Shown: positions 42,478 to 49,862, counted from the stretch's first letter. The stretch is DNA of 64,000 bases from a virus (IMGVR_UViG_3300022752_000024:62001-126000); one strand, 5' to 3'. A program made the numbers and translations. The notes: generated by a model from the sequence alone, not told the origin.

Positions 42478-42683
42478 TATTTTTTTCCTTTTGGTTTAGG
42501 AAACTTGCTACACCACAGACACTTGATTGATGGTGTATCTTTGAAGTAAAGATTCATGTCAAAGTATTCCTTACTGCATGATACACAGGTAAACTTCTTC
42601 ATTTCAATATCTTCAGGTTCAGCAACCTTTTTTGTTCTAGGTGTCTTTGGTTTTTCTTCTTCCATAAAATCTAATATGCTCAT
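42477..42683 (-). CDS. Zinc-ribbon protein (68 aa)
   Basis: Two CxxC pairs (FTCVSCSKEYFDMN and IKCLWCSKFPKPKG, residues ~33 and ~55) form a likely zinc ribbon. The flanks are basic (KPKTPRTKKVAE and PKPKGKK). It may bind nucleic acid or RNA polymerase, but no family is certain. Confidence 0.7.
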   Translation of the reverse strand: MSILDFMEEEKPKTPRTKKVAEPEDIEMKKFTCVSCSKEYFDMNLYFKDTPSIKCLWCSKFPKPKGKK

Positions 42684-42862
42684 CTTTGTAAATGATCCAT
42701 TATATAATTTTGGACTGTTTCAACATCTACTTTGTACACCTCTGCTGGTGTTTTCATATCAAAGGCACGATTGGGAGAATCCCACCACATATCAACAAGC
42801 TGCATATCACCAAGTAAGGCAAATAACAGCTTGTTGATTCTAGGAGAAAAATTGTTTTTCAT
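42680..42862 (-). CDS. Small DUF2384/MbcA-like helical protein (60 aa)
   Basis: The segment VDMWWDSPNRAFDMKTPAEV followed by YKVDVETVQNYIMDHL resembles the C-terminal domain of the MbcA/ParS/Xre antitoxin family (W..SPN..F...TP..). No toxin partner of RES type is next to it. Start at ATG 42862, overlapping the previous TGA (TGATG). The family call is tentative. Confidence 0.6.
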   Translation of the reverse strand: MKNNFSPRINKLLFALLGDMQLVDMWWDSPNRAFDMKTPAEVYKVDVETVQNYIMDHLQR

Positions 42863-43185
42863 CAAACAGCGGTAACTTCTTCTTTTATTTCAAGAGATTT
42901 AGTTGGTTGTGTACTGCCAACATAACAACCGTTGCTGTCAAAATCTTTGAAGTTTACAAGTTGGTATGCGGTCACTTTACGACCATCTTTGACTACCTTT
43001 ACAACACCATTATCATACTTGCGAATGTCATAGATGAAGGTAGAAAGGCGATACATCAAGGCAGTCATCTTTGCATCGGCTGCAAATGACGCTTTAATAT
43101 CTTCCACGTTTACTACTTTGCCACTCAAAAGAATTTGAGCAATTTTATTGTGAGGACGAATTTTAGGTGTGTTAGTTTTTGCCAT
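42862..43185 (-). CDS. Hypothetical DNA-binding-like protein (107 aa)
   Basis: Start at ATG 43185 (MAKTNTPKIRPHNKIAQILL), downstream of the promoter at 43219-43247. The body looks like a winged helix: SGKVVNVEDIKASF, MYRLSTFIYDIRKYDNGVVK, VVKDGRKVTAYQLVN. A small DNA-binding regulator is a plausible reading but unproven. It is first in the long small-gene operon running to ~36 kb. Confidence 0.65.
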   Translation of the reverse strand: MAKTNTPKIRPHNKIAQILLSGKVVNVEDIKASFAADAKMTALMYRLSTFIYDIRKYDNGVVKVVKDGRKVTAYQLVNFKDFDSNGCYVGSTQPTKSLEIKEEVTAV

Positions 43186-43218
43186 AGTATAATATTCCAA
43201 TCAGGTTAATAGAACTAT

Positions 43219-43247
43219 ATTGTAACATATTCTGGATGATATGTCAA
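43219..43247 (-). promoter_or_regulatory. Sigma70 promoter (TTGACA-N17-TACAAT)
   Basis: TTGACA at 43242-43247 and TACAAT at 43219-43224, spacer 17 bp, between the CobS-like gene and the 107-aa protein. The sequence around the -35 (CTCTTGACATAT) differs from the CCCTTGACAATT of the 45-52 kb promoters. Confidence 0.75.
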
Positions 43248-43250
43248 GAG

Positions 43251-44417
43251 TTAAAATGGAATTTCGCCAGTTGGTGGTGCTACTGGTGCTACTGGTACCA
43301 CTTCAGGCTCATTCGCTTTTATATCAATCTTAGTGTATAAATCTAAGAATGACGTTTTGGTTTCTGCATCAAAGCGGGCAACACATAGTTCAATCGCTTT
43401 CATACGATCACCAAAAATCTTATATGCTTTCGCAATATGGACAAGACGGCGAGTAGAGATAATTTCATCTACGGCATTCTCATCAAATGATTTACGAATA
43501 ACATCTGCCCACTGGACGAGCAGTTCAACGAATTCTTTATCTTCAATAAGAGGAGTAAGAATTTTCTTTTCTGTTTTTGTATCGGGAAATTCTTGTTCTA
43601 CTGTAATTGGAAATCTTTCTAAAAAAGCAGAATCTAGAATTTGAGCCAAATATTTTCCTTCGTCACTTCCTTGACCTTTGGTATTTGCAGTAGCAATCAC
43701 ATTGAAGCCAGGTGCAGGATACACCATCTCGCCATTCTTCTTATTAAAGTATGGCTTACCTTCTAGAATACCTTGCAAACACATTAGCTTGTTAGAGCCA
43801 CGGTCTACCTCATCAATCAGTAAAATCGCACCTCGCTTCATTGCAAGAATAACAGGACCGTCACGGTTAACCACGTTACCATCAACAAGTGTAGGACCGC
43901 CAAGTAAGTCGTTTTCATCGGTCTCAATAGAAATATTGACACGGATACATTCACGTTTTAGCGTGGCGCATACTTGCTCAACCATCAAGGTCTTACCGTT
44001 ACCTGATAGACCAGTAACGAACACAGGATAGAATTCTTTTGAAGAAATGATATTAGTCAAATCTTTGAAAAATCCAAACGGTACATAATCAGGATATTTC
44101 ACAGGAACAGAAGGTTCCGACTCATCAATCAGTTTAGGTTGTTTGAAAGCCAAGACCTGTGCAGCCATTTCAACGGTCTCGGTTTCTCTTACCTCGATAG
44201 GTGCGGAAGTTTTTACTTGCGGTTTAGCAGAACCAGCTACCTCAGGTAATTGATATTGACCACGACCTGCACGATATTCCTTGCGTGATACAAACCAAAA
44301 TGGATAAGGTACATCCTTTTCTGTTACCACACGGTCAACCTGGTCACGGTTTAGAATCGCACCTTCGCCATATAATTCAGCCGCGGCTTCTACAAAAGCA
44401 ATAGCATTTTTATTCAT
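43251..44417 (-). CDS. CobS/MoxR-like AAA+ ATPase (388 aa)
   Basis: Start at ATG 44417 (MNKNAIAFVEAAAELYGEGA). After an N-terminal part with a small winged segment (PYPFWFVSRKEYRAGRGQYQ), the AAA+ core shows Walker A VTGLSGNGKTLMVEQV (~residue 140), a DENDLLGG motif, Walker B AILLIDEVDRG (~198), sensor 1 NVIATANTKGQG and an Arg-finger region FLERFPITVEQEFP. This is the MoxR/CobS type, which normally works with a VWA-domain partner. A VWA protein of CobT type is encoded at 54164-56272. No cobalamin biosynthesis gene is present, so the pair probably remodels another target. Confidence 0.82.
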   Translation of the reverse strand: MNKNAIAFVEAAAELYGEGAILNRDQVDRVVTEKDVPYPFWFVSRKEYRAGRGQYQLPEVAGSAKPQVKTSAPIEVRETETVEMAAQVLAFKQPKLIDESEPSVPVKYPDYVPFGFFKDLTNIISSKEFYPVFVTGLSGNGKTLMVEQVCATLKRECIRVNISIETDENDLLGGPTLVDGNVVNRDGPVILAMKRGAILLIDEVDRGSNKLMCLQGILEGKPYFNKKNGEMVYPAPGFNVIATANTKGQGSDEGKYLAQILDSAFLERFPITVEQEFPDTKTEKKILTPLIEDKEFVELLVQWADVIRKSFDENAVDEIISTRRLVHIAKAYKIFGDRMKAIELCVARFDAETKTSFLDLYTKIDIKANEPEVVPVAPVAPPTGEIPF

Positions 44418-44427
44418 TGTTACCTCA

Positions 44428-44610
44428 TTAAAGATTTTCATTTTGTTTATACAAAGTATAAAATTCAGAATCATCCACGTAATTCATTAATTTCATTATA
44501 GCAATTACCTCATCAACTGACATACCCATGATGGTCGCCACCTGTTCTGGTGTTTTACCGTCACCAAGCATTTCAACAATTGTAATACATTGTTCCTTCA
44601 TTTTACCCAT
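44428..44610 (-). CDS. Small helix-turn-helix-like protein (60 aa)
   Basis: The product (MGKMKEQCITIVEMLGDGKT, then PEQVATIMGMSVDEVIAIMK) has an HTH-like pair of helices and an acidic end. AGGATAAG precedes the ATG. It lies just upstream of the CobS-like gene, 10 bases apart. A regulatory role is possible; not recognised. Confidence 0.65.
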   Translation of the reverse strand: MGKMKEQCITIVEMLGDGKTPEQVATIMGMSVDEVIAIMKLMNYVDDSEFYTLYKQNENL

Positions 44611-44614
44611 AATC

Positions 44615-44725
44615 TTATCCTATTAAAATCTTACCTAAAAAGTAGCCACACAACAAGAATCCAAGGATTATTATCAGACCAACAAGCTCTGCTAGAAAAA
44701 TTGTAATTATTTTAATAAATTTCAT
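44615..44725 (-). CDS. Membrane peptide (36 aa)
   Basis: ATG 44725 to TAA 44615 encodes one long hydrophobic helix (FLAELVGLIIILGFLLCGYF) with a basic N-terminus. It fills the gap between two genes, 4 bases from each. The ribosome site is weak, so translation may depend on coupling. Several similar one-helix peptides occur in this early region. Confidence 0.5.
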   Translation of the reverse strand: MKFIKIITIFLAELVGLIIILGFLLCGYFLGKILIG

Positions 44726-44729
44726 TTTA

Positions 44730-44960
44730 TTAATTTTCTAAAAACACTTGGGTTGTGGCTTTGCGAAGGATAGCCATGGTTTCATCATAATCCTTTTTTG
44801 AGAGTTTTTCAGCAAGGATTCCTGCTAAGGTTGTTTCATAGTATCCTGTGGCATACGCATATCCACCACGTTTTTGATACGTCACGGCAGAGAATCCACG
44901 CAGGACAGCATCAGCCTCGGCTCGGCGTTGCGATTTAACAACAAGATTTGTCTTTTTCAT
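44730..44960 (-). CDS. Hypothetical basic protein (76 aa)
   Basis: Starts MKKTNLVVKSQRRAEADAVL and continues YQKRGGYAYATGYYETTLAG and a helical end. It is the first gene after the promoter at 44990-45018, with AAAGGC before the ATG. Function unknown. Confidence 0.65.
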   Translation of the reverse strand: MKKTNLVVKSQRRAEADAVLRGFSAVTYQKRGGYAYATGYYETTLAGILAEKLSKKDYDETMAILRKATTQVFLEN

Positions 44961-44989
44961 AATCAGCCTTTCTCTATCAGTATGGCTCT

Positions 44990-45018
44990 ATTATGAGGCA
45001 TTCCTGCCCAATTGTCAA
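44990..45018 (-). promoter_or_regulatory. Early-type sigma70 promoter (CCCTTGACAATT family)
   Basis: TTGACA (45013-45018), 17-bp spacer, CATAAT (44990-44995). It shares CCCTTGACAATT with the promoters up to 52.1 kb and stands 30 bases before the 76-aa gene that leads to the CobS-like ATPase. The 16-bp GTTG-CAAC palindrome at 45030-45045 lies 11 bases upstream of the -35. Confidence 0.85.
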
Positions 45019-45029
45019 GGGTTATTTTT

Positions 45030-45045
45030 GTTGCTTTTTTGCAAC
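45030..45045. promoter_or_regulatory. 16-bp palindrome GTTGC-N6-GCAAC upstream of promoter
   Basis: Minus-strand GTTGCAAAAAAGCAAC sits upstream of the -35 box. Sites of the same length and form occur upstream of the -35 at 56344-56359 and 58098-58113. This suggests a common regulator. Confidence 0.5.
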
Positions 45046-45149
45046 ATATCTGCCGGAGCCTTGAAAACCTAGCATCCACGCGGGACGTATACAGGCTAGG
45101 AAGGGTTGTAGGAGGTTTTCTGGTAGTGGTCCACATGGAGATATTAGCC

Positions 45150-45178
45150 AAAAAAAGAGCCTCTTATACGGAGGCTCT
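45150..45178 (-). terminator. Strong intrinsic terminator
   Basis: Stem AGAGCCTC/GAGGCTCT (8 bp) with loop CGTATAA, then seven T on the minus strand, ~30 bases after the stop of the 81-aa gene. It closes the operon that begins at the 46361-46389 promoter. Confidence 0.9.
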
Positions 45179-45209
45179 GGAAATTATCATTTTGACAATT
45201 ATTGGATGG

Positions 45210-45455
45210 TTAATTAAAAAATTCCTGATTCATTTCATGGGTCTTAATTTCCTTTTCCGTATATTCTACGGAATGCCATTCTCCGTCAGGAGTTTGGGCA
45301 CGTACAATATCAAAGGAATATATGGATCCCATTTCAGTAAAAAAGCCCTCGACCTCTGCAAAACGGGTTACAGTCTTTTTATTGTCTAGCATGGTACCAA
45401 ACCATCCATTACGGAGTTGGATACGCATTCCTTTTTTAATTTCAGCGGTTTTCAT
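45210..45455 (-). CDS. Conserved phage protein of unknown function (81 aa)
   Basis: A small beta-barrel-like protein: MKTAEIKKGMRIQLRNGWFG, then TMLDNKKTVTRFAEVEGFFT and YSFDIVRAQTPDGEWHSVEY. The same start pattern occurs in many T4-like phages. It follows the AAA+ ATPase gene by 34 bases and ends at a terminator. Function unknown. Confidence 0.7.
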   Translation of the reverse strand: MKTAEIKKGMRIQLRNGWFGTMLDNKKTVTRFAEVEGFFTEMGSIYSFDIVRAQTPDGEWHSVEYTEKEIKTHEMNQEFFN

Positions 45456-45489
45456 TTTTTCTCCTAGTTCAATGTAAGTACATTATAAA

Positions 45490-46323
45490 TTAGCCGCATA
45501 GTGCAAATTCCGCTAATTGTTTCCAATTGTCATTAGGGTTCGCTTTACGAATTTTGGTGCATTGTATAAGTGAACGAAGGGACAGTTCACGAACATAGTC
45601 CTTAACATTATCAATAAGGTTAAGGGCATCGAGTTTCATAGCACGAGGAAACTCAGGCATAAACTCTGGTGCATCAACAAGGAAACGCATCCGGTCAACT
45701 TTTTGTTGGGTAGTCATTGATAGGTCAACAACCATAGAACGGCTAAGGATCGCTTGGTCAATCTGGCTTGATGATAGGTTACTGATAAAGATAACACGAC
45801 CTTTGAATTCAAAAGATTGAGGAAGGTCCTCATCACGGATATCCGCACGGTAAGTGATAATACGGCGAGAATAAGAATCCAACGCAGCCTTCAATAAATT
45901 CAATGATACAGGATCCCGCAGGATAGAATCTGTATCATCAAAAACTAGGACGCCATCTTTGTTTTCGTATAATGTACGGTACAGGCCTTTGGCAGTCGAA
46001 TAGCCTTTTACAACCACATAATTCTTTTTGCCTACAGGTGCACCGATTTCAGCAAGGGACATATCCTTCATGCCTGCTTGCCGCAAGGATTGAGTAACAG
46101 TAAAGGACTTGCCAAGACCGCCAGGACCTGTAACGATAACGGAAGCCTGATCGCCTTTGGCTAGCATGGTCACCATATCTGATACAAAACCAAAACGCTC
46201 ATTAATTGAAAAACGTGATTCTACAACAGGAGCAGGTTCTGTATTGAATTTGGTAACAGTAACAGGACCATTTTGTTGGTTCTTGGTCTTACGAAAACCT
46301 GCACGTGGAACGCCTCTTGGCAT
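45490..46323 (-). CDS. AAA+ family ATPase (277 aa)
   Basis: A basic, Pro-rich N-terminal tail (MPRGVPRAGFRKTKNQQNGP) is AT-hook-like. The ATPase core has Walker A VIVTGPGGLGKSFTVTQSL (~residue 65), Walker B DGVLVFDDTDSILRDP (~122), a sensor GRVIFISNLSSSQID and Arg region AILSRSMVVDLSM. It differs from the CobS-like gene and contains no VWA or helicase motif. It may act on DNA or as an unfoldase; the target is unknown. First gene after the 46361-46389 promoter, with an AAAGGAG site. Confidence 0.78.
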   Translation of the reverse strand: MPRGVPRAGFRKTKNQQNGPVTVTKFNTEPAPVVESRFSINERFGFVSDMVTMLAKGDQASVIVTGPGGLGKSFTVTQSLRQAGMKDMSLAEIGAPVGKKNYVVVKGYSTAKGLYRTLYENKDGVLVFDDTDSILRDPVSLNLLKAALDSYSRRIITYRADIRDEDLPQSFEFKGRVIFISNLSSSQIDQAILSRSMVVDLSMTTQQKVDRMRFLVDAPEFMPEFPRAMKLDALNLIDNVKDYVRELSLRSLIQCTKIRKANPNDNWKQLAEFALCG

Positions 46324-46360
46324 ATTATGCTCCTTTGAGTTAATTAATCAGTATGGATAC

Positions 46361-46389
46361 AGTATAGGGTATCCATGCCGAATTGTCAA
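46361..46389 (-). promoter_or_regulatory. Early-type sigma70 promoter with ATGGATAC palindrome
   Basis: TTGACA (46384-46389), 17 bp, TATACT (46361-46366). ATGGATAC before and GTATCCAT overlapping and after the -10 form an inverted repeat over the -10 box. It drives the AAA+ ATPase gene at 45490-46323. Confidence 0.88.
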
Positions 46390-46394
46390 GGGTT

Positions 46395-46484
46395 TTATCC
46401 TCTTATTCCTATTAAAAATAAGAGAGTTGTTGCAATAATTGCAATTATTCCTGTTATTATCACAATTGCAAGATCCTCACGCAT
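46395..46484 (-). CDS. Membrane peptide (29 aa)
   Basis: ATG 46484, with AGAGAGG 5 bases before it, encodes MREDLAIVIITGIIAIIATT and a short basic end: one membrane helix. It overlaps the preceding stop and ends next to the 46361-46389 promoter. It is very short, and only the ribosome site and overlap support it. Confidence 0.5.
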   Translation of the reverse strand: MREDLAIVIITGIIAIIATTLLFLIGIRG

Positions 46485-46677
46485 AGTGCCTCTCTATAAT
46501 CTCAGGACGATAAGAACCCACAAAGGCAATCAATTCCTTTGGTGATAGTGAATCCAGTTTTTCTTGGATAGCGTTATAAGCAAAATCTTCCAATTGTTCG
46601 GGTGTCATGCTAATAACCCTCTGCCACGCATATTCCGTCTGTATGCGGTCCCTACGGTCGTTAGTGAGTCTTAACAT
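46477..46677 (-). CDS. Hypothetical helical protein (66 aa)
   Basis: Helical throughout (MLRLTNDRRDRIQTEYAWQR, then MTPEQLEDFAYNAIQEKLDS). TAATG overlap with the gene before it. Function unknown. Confidence 0.65.
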   Translation of the reverse strand: MLRLTNDRRDRIQTEYAWQRVISMTPEQLEDFAYNAIQEKLDSLSPKELIAFVGSYRPEIIERHYA

Positions 46678-47141
46678 TACATTTCCTCCGTTTTTTCATC
46701 AAGTGCCAATTCACTCACTACGTCAGAGAATTCGGTATCATCATAGGAAGCAAAAGTCCACTGGTTGTTTTGAAACAGGTAACAATACTCTGCTCCACGG
46801 TTATAGTATTCCTCAAGAAAATCAGCTTCGGACTTAAAAATTCGTGCGGTTGCATCGAATTCACCACGGTCACGACCATAAAAGGTTGACCAATCTTTTG
46901 CATTGGCTTCCTCATACGCCTCACGCTCACCCTCAAAAGGTGAGAAAGGACGTTTTTGACCAATCACTTTTCCTAGTGACGAAATATCACCCAAAACCAA
47001 CAGGTCAAGGATATTCTCTTCCGTGTTATAACTTTCAACTAGGGTCTGACCAACACCTTGCAGATAACCATCCCAATGACAATAAACTGCCATAATAACA
47101 GTATCAGCCAATTTGATACCAATAGCGGAACGAGTAGCCAT
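46677..47141 (-). CDS. Conserved phage protein of unknown function (154 aa)
   Basis: The N-terminus (MATRSAIGIKLADTVIMAVY, then CHWDGYLQGVGQTLVESYNT) is a widespread phage/bacterial family pattern with a CHWDGY motif. The C-terminal half is acidic and aromatic (EADFLEEYYNRGAEYCYLFQ). Coupled by TAATG to neighbours on both sides. Function unknown. Confidence 0.75.
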   Translation of the reverse strand: MATRSAIGIKLADTVIMAVYCHWDGYLQGVGQTLVESYNTEENILDLLVLGDISSLGKVIGQKRPFSPFEGEREAYEEANAKDWSTFYGRDRGEFDATARIFKSEADFLEEYYNRGAEYCYLFQNNQWTFASYDDTEFSDVVSELALDEKTEEM

Positions 47142-47281
47142 TATTTTTTCTCCATAATATAATCAATCACAATTTTTGATTCTGAATAATCAGAATATTC
47201 CAAGGCAGCCTCAATCATTTGCTCATGCAGGTCATAAAGGTCTTCCAGCATGGCTTCAATAATTTGACGTTTCCTATACAT
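47141..47281 (-). CDS. Small acidic helical protein (46 aa)
   Basis: ATG 47281 to TAA 47141 encodes MYRKRQIIEAMLEDLYDLHE, then QMIEAALEYSDYSESKIVID. It overlaps the preceding gene by 8 bases and the next by one (TAATG). The tight packing supports it. Function unknown. Confidence 0.65.
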   Translation of the reverse strand: MYRKRQIIEAMLEDLYDLHEQMIEAALEYSDYSESKIVIDYIMEKK

Positions 47282-47603
47282 ACGTTTTTTCCTTCATCAG
47301 GTCGGAATACTCAATAGCCGTTTCAGGGTATAGAATTTCGCCATCAAAATCCAACTGGCTTTGCTCAAACCAGGACAGATAGGTATCAGGTTCAATGGTA
47401 AAATATTCCACGTATTCCTGGGACATATCGCTATTATGGCAAAGGATTTTTTCAACGTGGTCAACGATAGGCTGATAGGATGCCTTATCATTGTAAATAG
47501 GCACGTTTAGAATCTTATGGGATGACCCACCTTTCATTTTCCAATAAGGTTCGTCAGGTGAGCCATAATTCTCGGTGTACTGCGTGTGGATGACTAGCAT
47601 CAT
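47274..47603 (-). CDS. Conserved phage protein of unknown function (109 aa)
   Basis: The N-terminal part (MMLVIHTQYTENYGSPDEPY, then WKMKGGSSHKILNVP) is a pattern seen in several phages. The second half is acidic with many aromatic residues (YVEYFTIEPDTYLSWFEQSQ). AGGAG precedes the ATG. First gene after the 47635-47663 promoter. Confidence 0.7.
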   Translation of the reverse strand: MMLVIHTQYTENYGSPDEPYWKMKGGSSHKILNVPIYNDKASYQPIVDHVEKILCHNSDMSQEYVEYFTIEPDTYLSWFEQSQLDFDGEILYPETAIEYSDLMKEKTYV

Positions 47604-47634
47604 AAAAGTCTCCTATCAATCAATTTATATGACT

Positions 47635-47663
47635 ATTATAAGGCATCCATGCCGAATTGTCAA
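47635..47663 (-). promoter_or_regulatory. Early-type sigma70 promoter, perfect -10
   Basis: TTGACA (47658-47663), 17 bp, TATAAT (47635-47640), in the CCCTTGACAATTCGGC family with ATGGATGCC in the spacer. It lies just past the stop of the 45-aa membrane peptide gene and drives the gene at 47274-47603. Confidence 0.9.
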
Positions 47664-47668
47664 GGGTT

Positions 47669-47806
47669 TTACCAACCTTCCATCCACATTTCAATCTTGT
47701 CATAATAGTATTCCGCAAGGTCTGCTATAAATGACAACTGTTTCAATAATAGCAACGGAAACAGGATTGTCAATCGGATAAGCCATGTTAGGGTCCAATT
47801 ATACAA
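47669..47806 (-). CDS. Small membrane protein with TTG start (45 aa)
   Basis: TTG 47806 follows AGGAGTC at 7 bases. The product has one membrane helix (WLIRLTILFPLLLLKQLSFI) and an acidic-aromatic tail ending EMWMEGW. An in-frame ATG further upstream lies inside the preceding gene and is less likely. Function unknown. Confidence 0.5.
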   Translation of the reverse strand: MYNWTLTWLIRLTILFPLLLLKQLSFIADLAEYYYDKIEMWMEGW

Positions 47807-47808
47807 TT

Positions 47809-47985
47809 TTAGACTCCTAAAAAATTCGTAGGTAAGTCGGCAAAGGTTGCATTGGTACCATAAAGGTTTGCCCGCTGCCAAGACCACAGGTCGGCTATTT
47901 TATTATAGGTAGGACCAAACACGTATCCCGTAGCCTCTACACAGGACTGCCAGCCACCTGGCACGTTTTTACAGACAATTTTCAT
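47809..47985 (-). CDS. Small hypothetical protein (58 aa)
   Basis: ATG 47985 to TAA 47809 encodes MKIVCKNVPGGWQSCVEATG, then YVFGPTYNKIADLWSWQRAN, rich in Trp and Gly, with two Cys. It is the fourth gene after the 48534-48562 promoter and lies 3 bases after the previous stop. Function unknown. Confidence 0.65.
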   Translation of the reverse strand: MKIVCKNVPGGWQSCVEATGYVFGPTYNKIADLWSWQRANLYGTNATFADLPTNFLGV

Positions 47986-47988
47986 AAT

Positions 47989-48159
47989 TTATACCTCATC
48001 ACAAAAGTCAACAATTTCGGTAAGTTTAATTGCAGGGTGTGCAAAATCATACCACATTTCATTTACCAAGTCGGTTACATCGGCATCCTCAGATACCCAA
48101 ACACGCACCACAACCTCGATGGATTTTAGTTTATCCTTGTCCAGTTTATCCTTGTCCAT
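47989..48159 (-). CDS. Small acidic hypothetical protein (56 aa)
   Basis: Starts with a duplicated pentapeptide (MDKDKLDKDKLKS) and continues IEVVVRVWVSEDADVTDLVN and an acidic end. TAATG overlap with the gene before. Function unknown. Confidence 0.65.
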   Translation of the reverse strand: MDKDKLDKDKLKSIEVVVRVWVSEDADVTDLVNEMWYDFAHPAIKLTEIVDFCDEV

Positions 48160-48323
48160 TAGTATACCTCTCTTTCGCGGATGTCATAGGTAAAGTAATG
48201 ATTTCCATCATCCTTTTCCATCTCTTTAATATAATTAATGGCATCATCATACTTGGCAAATACTCTCAAAACGGTATCTCCCTCATATTCATATATTTCC
48301 ACTACAATAAATACTTTTTGCAT
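48159..48323 (-). CDS. Small hypothetical protein (54 aa)
   Basis: Beta-helix pattern: MQKVFIVVEIYEYEGDTVLR, then VFAKYDDAINYIKEMEKDDG. AGGTAAG precedes the ATG. It overlaps the next ATG (TAATG). Function unknown. Confidence 0.65.
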   Translation of the reverse strand: MQKVFIVVEIYEYEGDTVLRVFAKYDDAINYIKEMEKDDGNHYFTYDIREREVY

Positions 48324-48327
48324 TTTC

Positions 48328-48492
48328 TTACCTCATTGTTGCTAATCTTACCCATGCACCATCCACAGGTAATCTCAAGGTTTCGGACTCATCCAAAGAA
48401 AAGGTGTCAAAATTATCATCATCCACCCATCCGTCGGTGTTACTCCAGAGAAAATCTGGATCAATTGTGTTTTGAATAACAAAGCGGTTCAT
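48328..48492 (-). CDS. Small acidic hypothetical protein (54 aa)
   Basis: MNRFVIQNTIDPDFLWSNTD, then GWVDDDNFDTFSLDESETLR and LPVDGAWVRLATMR. The layout of Trp and acidic residues suggests a small domain. First gene after the 48534-48562 promoter, with AGGAG before the ATG. Function unknown. Confidence 0.65.
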   Translation of the reverse strand: MNRFVIQNTIDPDFLWSNTDGWVDDDNFDTFSLDESETLRLPVDGAWVRLATMR

Positions 48493-48533
48493 AATTAAAA
48501 CTCCTATATTTCATCATCAATCAATATGGATAC

Positions 48534-48562
48534 AGTATAAGGCATCCATGCCGAATTGTCAA
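48534..48562 (-). promoter_or_regulatory. Early-type sigma70 promoter
   Basis: TTGACA (48557-48562), 17 bp, TATACT (48534-48539), followed by TGTATCCATA and preceded in the spacer by ATGGATGCC. It drives five small genes to 47669. Confidence 0.88.
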
Positions 48563-48588
48563 GGGTTATTCCACTGGTTAGTGACCAC

Positions 48589-48798
48589 TTAGATTACAAA
48601 GTCTACCACGTAGGTATCCATTTCAATTTTGCTAATCTTGCACTTAAAATCAAATGCCTGCATCAAATTGGAAAAGACCTTGCGGGATACGGACATCGGA
48701 GCGGTGTAGAATAATGATCCATTGTACACTTCAAAGTCCGTTACCTTCAGTCCTGCATTGGTACACACCTCGGACACTACCTGATTAAAATTATCCAT
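48589..48798 (-). CDS. Small protein, paralogue of 50143-50355 product (69 aa)
   Basis: Start at ATG 48798, after GGGGAG and 2 bases past the previous stop. The core FEVYNGSLFYTAPMSVSRKV, then FSNLMQAFDFKCKISKIEMD and YVVDFVI is about 60-70% identical by eye to the product at 50143-50355. The pair with the REKAIETL gene upstream is also duplicated. Function unknown. Confidence 0.7.
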   Translation of the reverse strand: MDNFNQVVSEVCTNAGLKVTDFEVYNGSLFYTAPMSVSRKVFSNLMQAFDFKCKISKIEMDTYVVDFVI

Positions 48799-48799
48799 G

Positions 48800-48997
48800 T
48801 TATTCAGTCTCCCCAAATAGGTACGATATATCACGTTGGTCCAATTCCATCATTAATTCCTCATCAGCCATCGCACGATAACCTTTGAAGCCTGATTCTA
48901 GAATTGACCTCAATAATTCCACGCCATAGTCGGAATTCATAACGGTATCAAAATCATTATCCACTAGGGTTTCAATAGCTTTTTCACGGTCGAACAT
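48800..48997 (-). CDS. Small protein, paralogue of 50693-50902 product (65 aa)
   Basis: MFDREKAIETLVDNDFDTVM is followed by a short helical part with GFKGYRAMADEELMMELDQR. The protein at 50693-50902 starts INREKAIETLIRDD and keeps GFRGYQNYTNSELITEL, so the two are paralogues. Function unknown. Confidence 0.7.
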   Translation of the reverse strand: MFDREKAIETLVDNDFDTVMNSDYGVELLRSILESGFKGYRAMADEELMMELDQRDISYLFGETE

Positions 48998-49046
48998 TTT
49001 TTACCTCTTATAGTTAAGAATTAATTAAGTAGCCTTTAAGCAGCCT

Positions 49047-49796
49047 TTACGCTGCCGCCAACATAATTGTAGGATATTTCACAAAACCAGTGGTGTCTTT
49101 TTTCGCTTTACCTTTTGCATATAAGCCAACTACCACACCTTTAGGATCAAGGAATCGCAGGTCAGAATCATCACCATTAAAGACAGGACGACCTAGATAC
49201 GATTCTGGCATGGGTTCAGTCTTTTTGATACCAAAGACCACTGCCACATTGTAACCTTGCTCAATAGCCTTAATAACATCAGAATCATTACCATCGGCGG
49301 CTGAAAAGGTCAAGTGGTAGTTAGGAATATGCTTAATCTTACGACCAAGGATTTTGGTATAGTCATAAAATTGTACCTCAGGGAATGCAAAGAAAATGTT
49401 AGGATACGTCACACCATTACGGACTACCTCATACTTTTCCCATGCGATATCACTAGTACCATTAGGACGATAAACAGGAATCAAACCTAAACGGATAGAT
49501 TGTTTAAGACCTAATTCGATATCTGCAACCATTAAACGCATGAATTCCTCACGGTTTTCAAAGAATAAACGGGTCTTGCGTTTCCGTGCTTCCTGTATGA
49601 CGTTAGTGGTCTCGCCACGTTTCATCATACCGCCACGACCAGCCATATTGAGGCAGGCTAGTGTACAGCCTTCAGTCCGCATGGCGCAGGTTTCATAACC
49701 AGAAAGGTTAGCAGGAGCAAGGTGTAGAATGTAGGTATTGAAACCTTGCTTAGTGCCTTTGAGGACTTTGGGATTACCCGTAGATAATAATTTCAT
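49047..49796 (-). CDS. GP88-family phage protein (249 aa)
   Basis: Resembles the Gene product 88 family of phages: KLLSTGNPKVLKGTKQGFNT, ILHLAPANLSGYETCAMRTE, GCTLACLNMAGRGGMMKRGE with conserved Cys residues, then VYRPNGTSDIAWEKYEVV and KHIPNYHLTFSAADGN. The Cys motif (CAMRTEGCTLAC) could bind metal or an iron-sulphur cluster, but no biochemistry is known to me. It is the first gene after the 49834-49862 promoter. Confidence 0.72.
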   Translation of the reverse strand: MKLLSTGNPKVLKGTKQGFNTYILHLAPANLSGYETCAMRTEGCTLACLNMAGRGGMMKRGETTNVIQEARKRKTRLFFENREEFMRLMVADIELGLKQSIRLGLIPVYRPNGTSDIAWEKYEVVRNGVTYPNIFFAFPEVQFYDYTKILGRKIKHIPNYHLTFSAADGNDSDVIKAIEQGYNVAVVFGIKKTEPMPESYLGRPVFNGDDSDLRFLDPKGVVVGLYAKGKAKKDTTGFVKYPTIMLAAA

Positions 49797-49833
49797 AATT
49801 TGTTTGCTTTCGTCAATTAATCACTATGGATAC

Positions 49834-49862
49834 ATTCTACAGGTAATCCTGCCAATTGTCAA
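49834..49862 (-). promoter_or_regulatory. Early-type sigma70 promoter
   Basis: TTGACA (49857-49862), 17 bp, TAGAAT (49834-49839), then TGTATCCATAG. The upstream triplet is CGC where the other members have CCC. It drives the GP88-family gene. Confidence 0.85.

Noticed and set aside
44963-45151. 62-codon minus-strand frame between terminator and promoter
   Set aside because: It spans the 44990-45018 promoter and the GTTG-CAAC palindrome, begins at the T-tract of the terminator and has no family-like pattern.
45012-45389. 125-codon plus-strand frame
   Set aside because: It runs against the promoter, terminator and the conserved 81-aa gene on the minus strand.
48030-48479. 149-codon plus-strand frame
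   Set aside because: It is antisense to three short coupled genes that have ribosome sites and a promoter, so the minus-strand reading is better.
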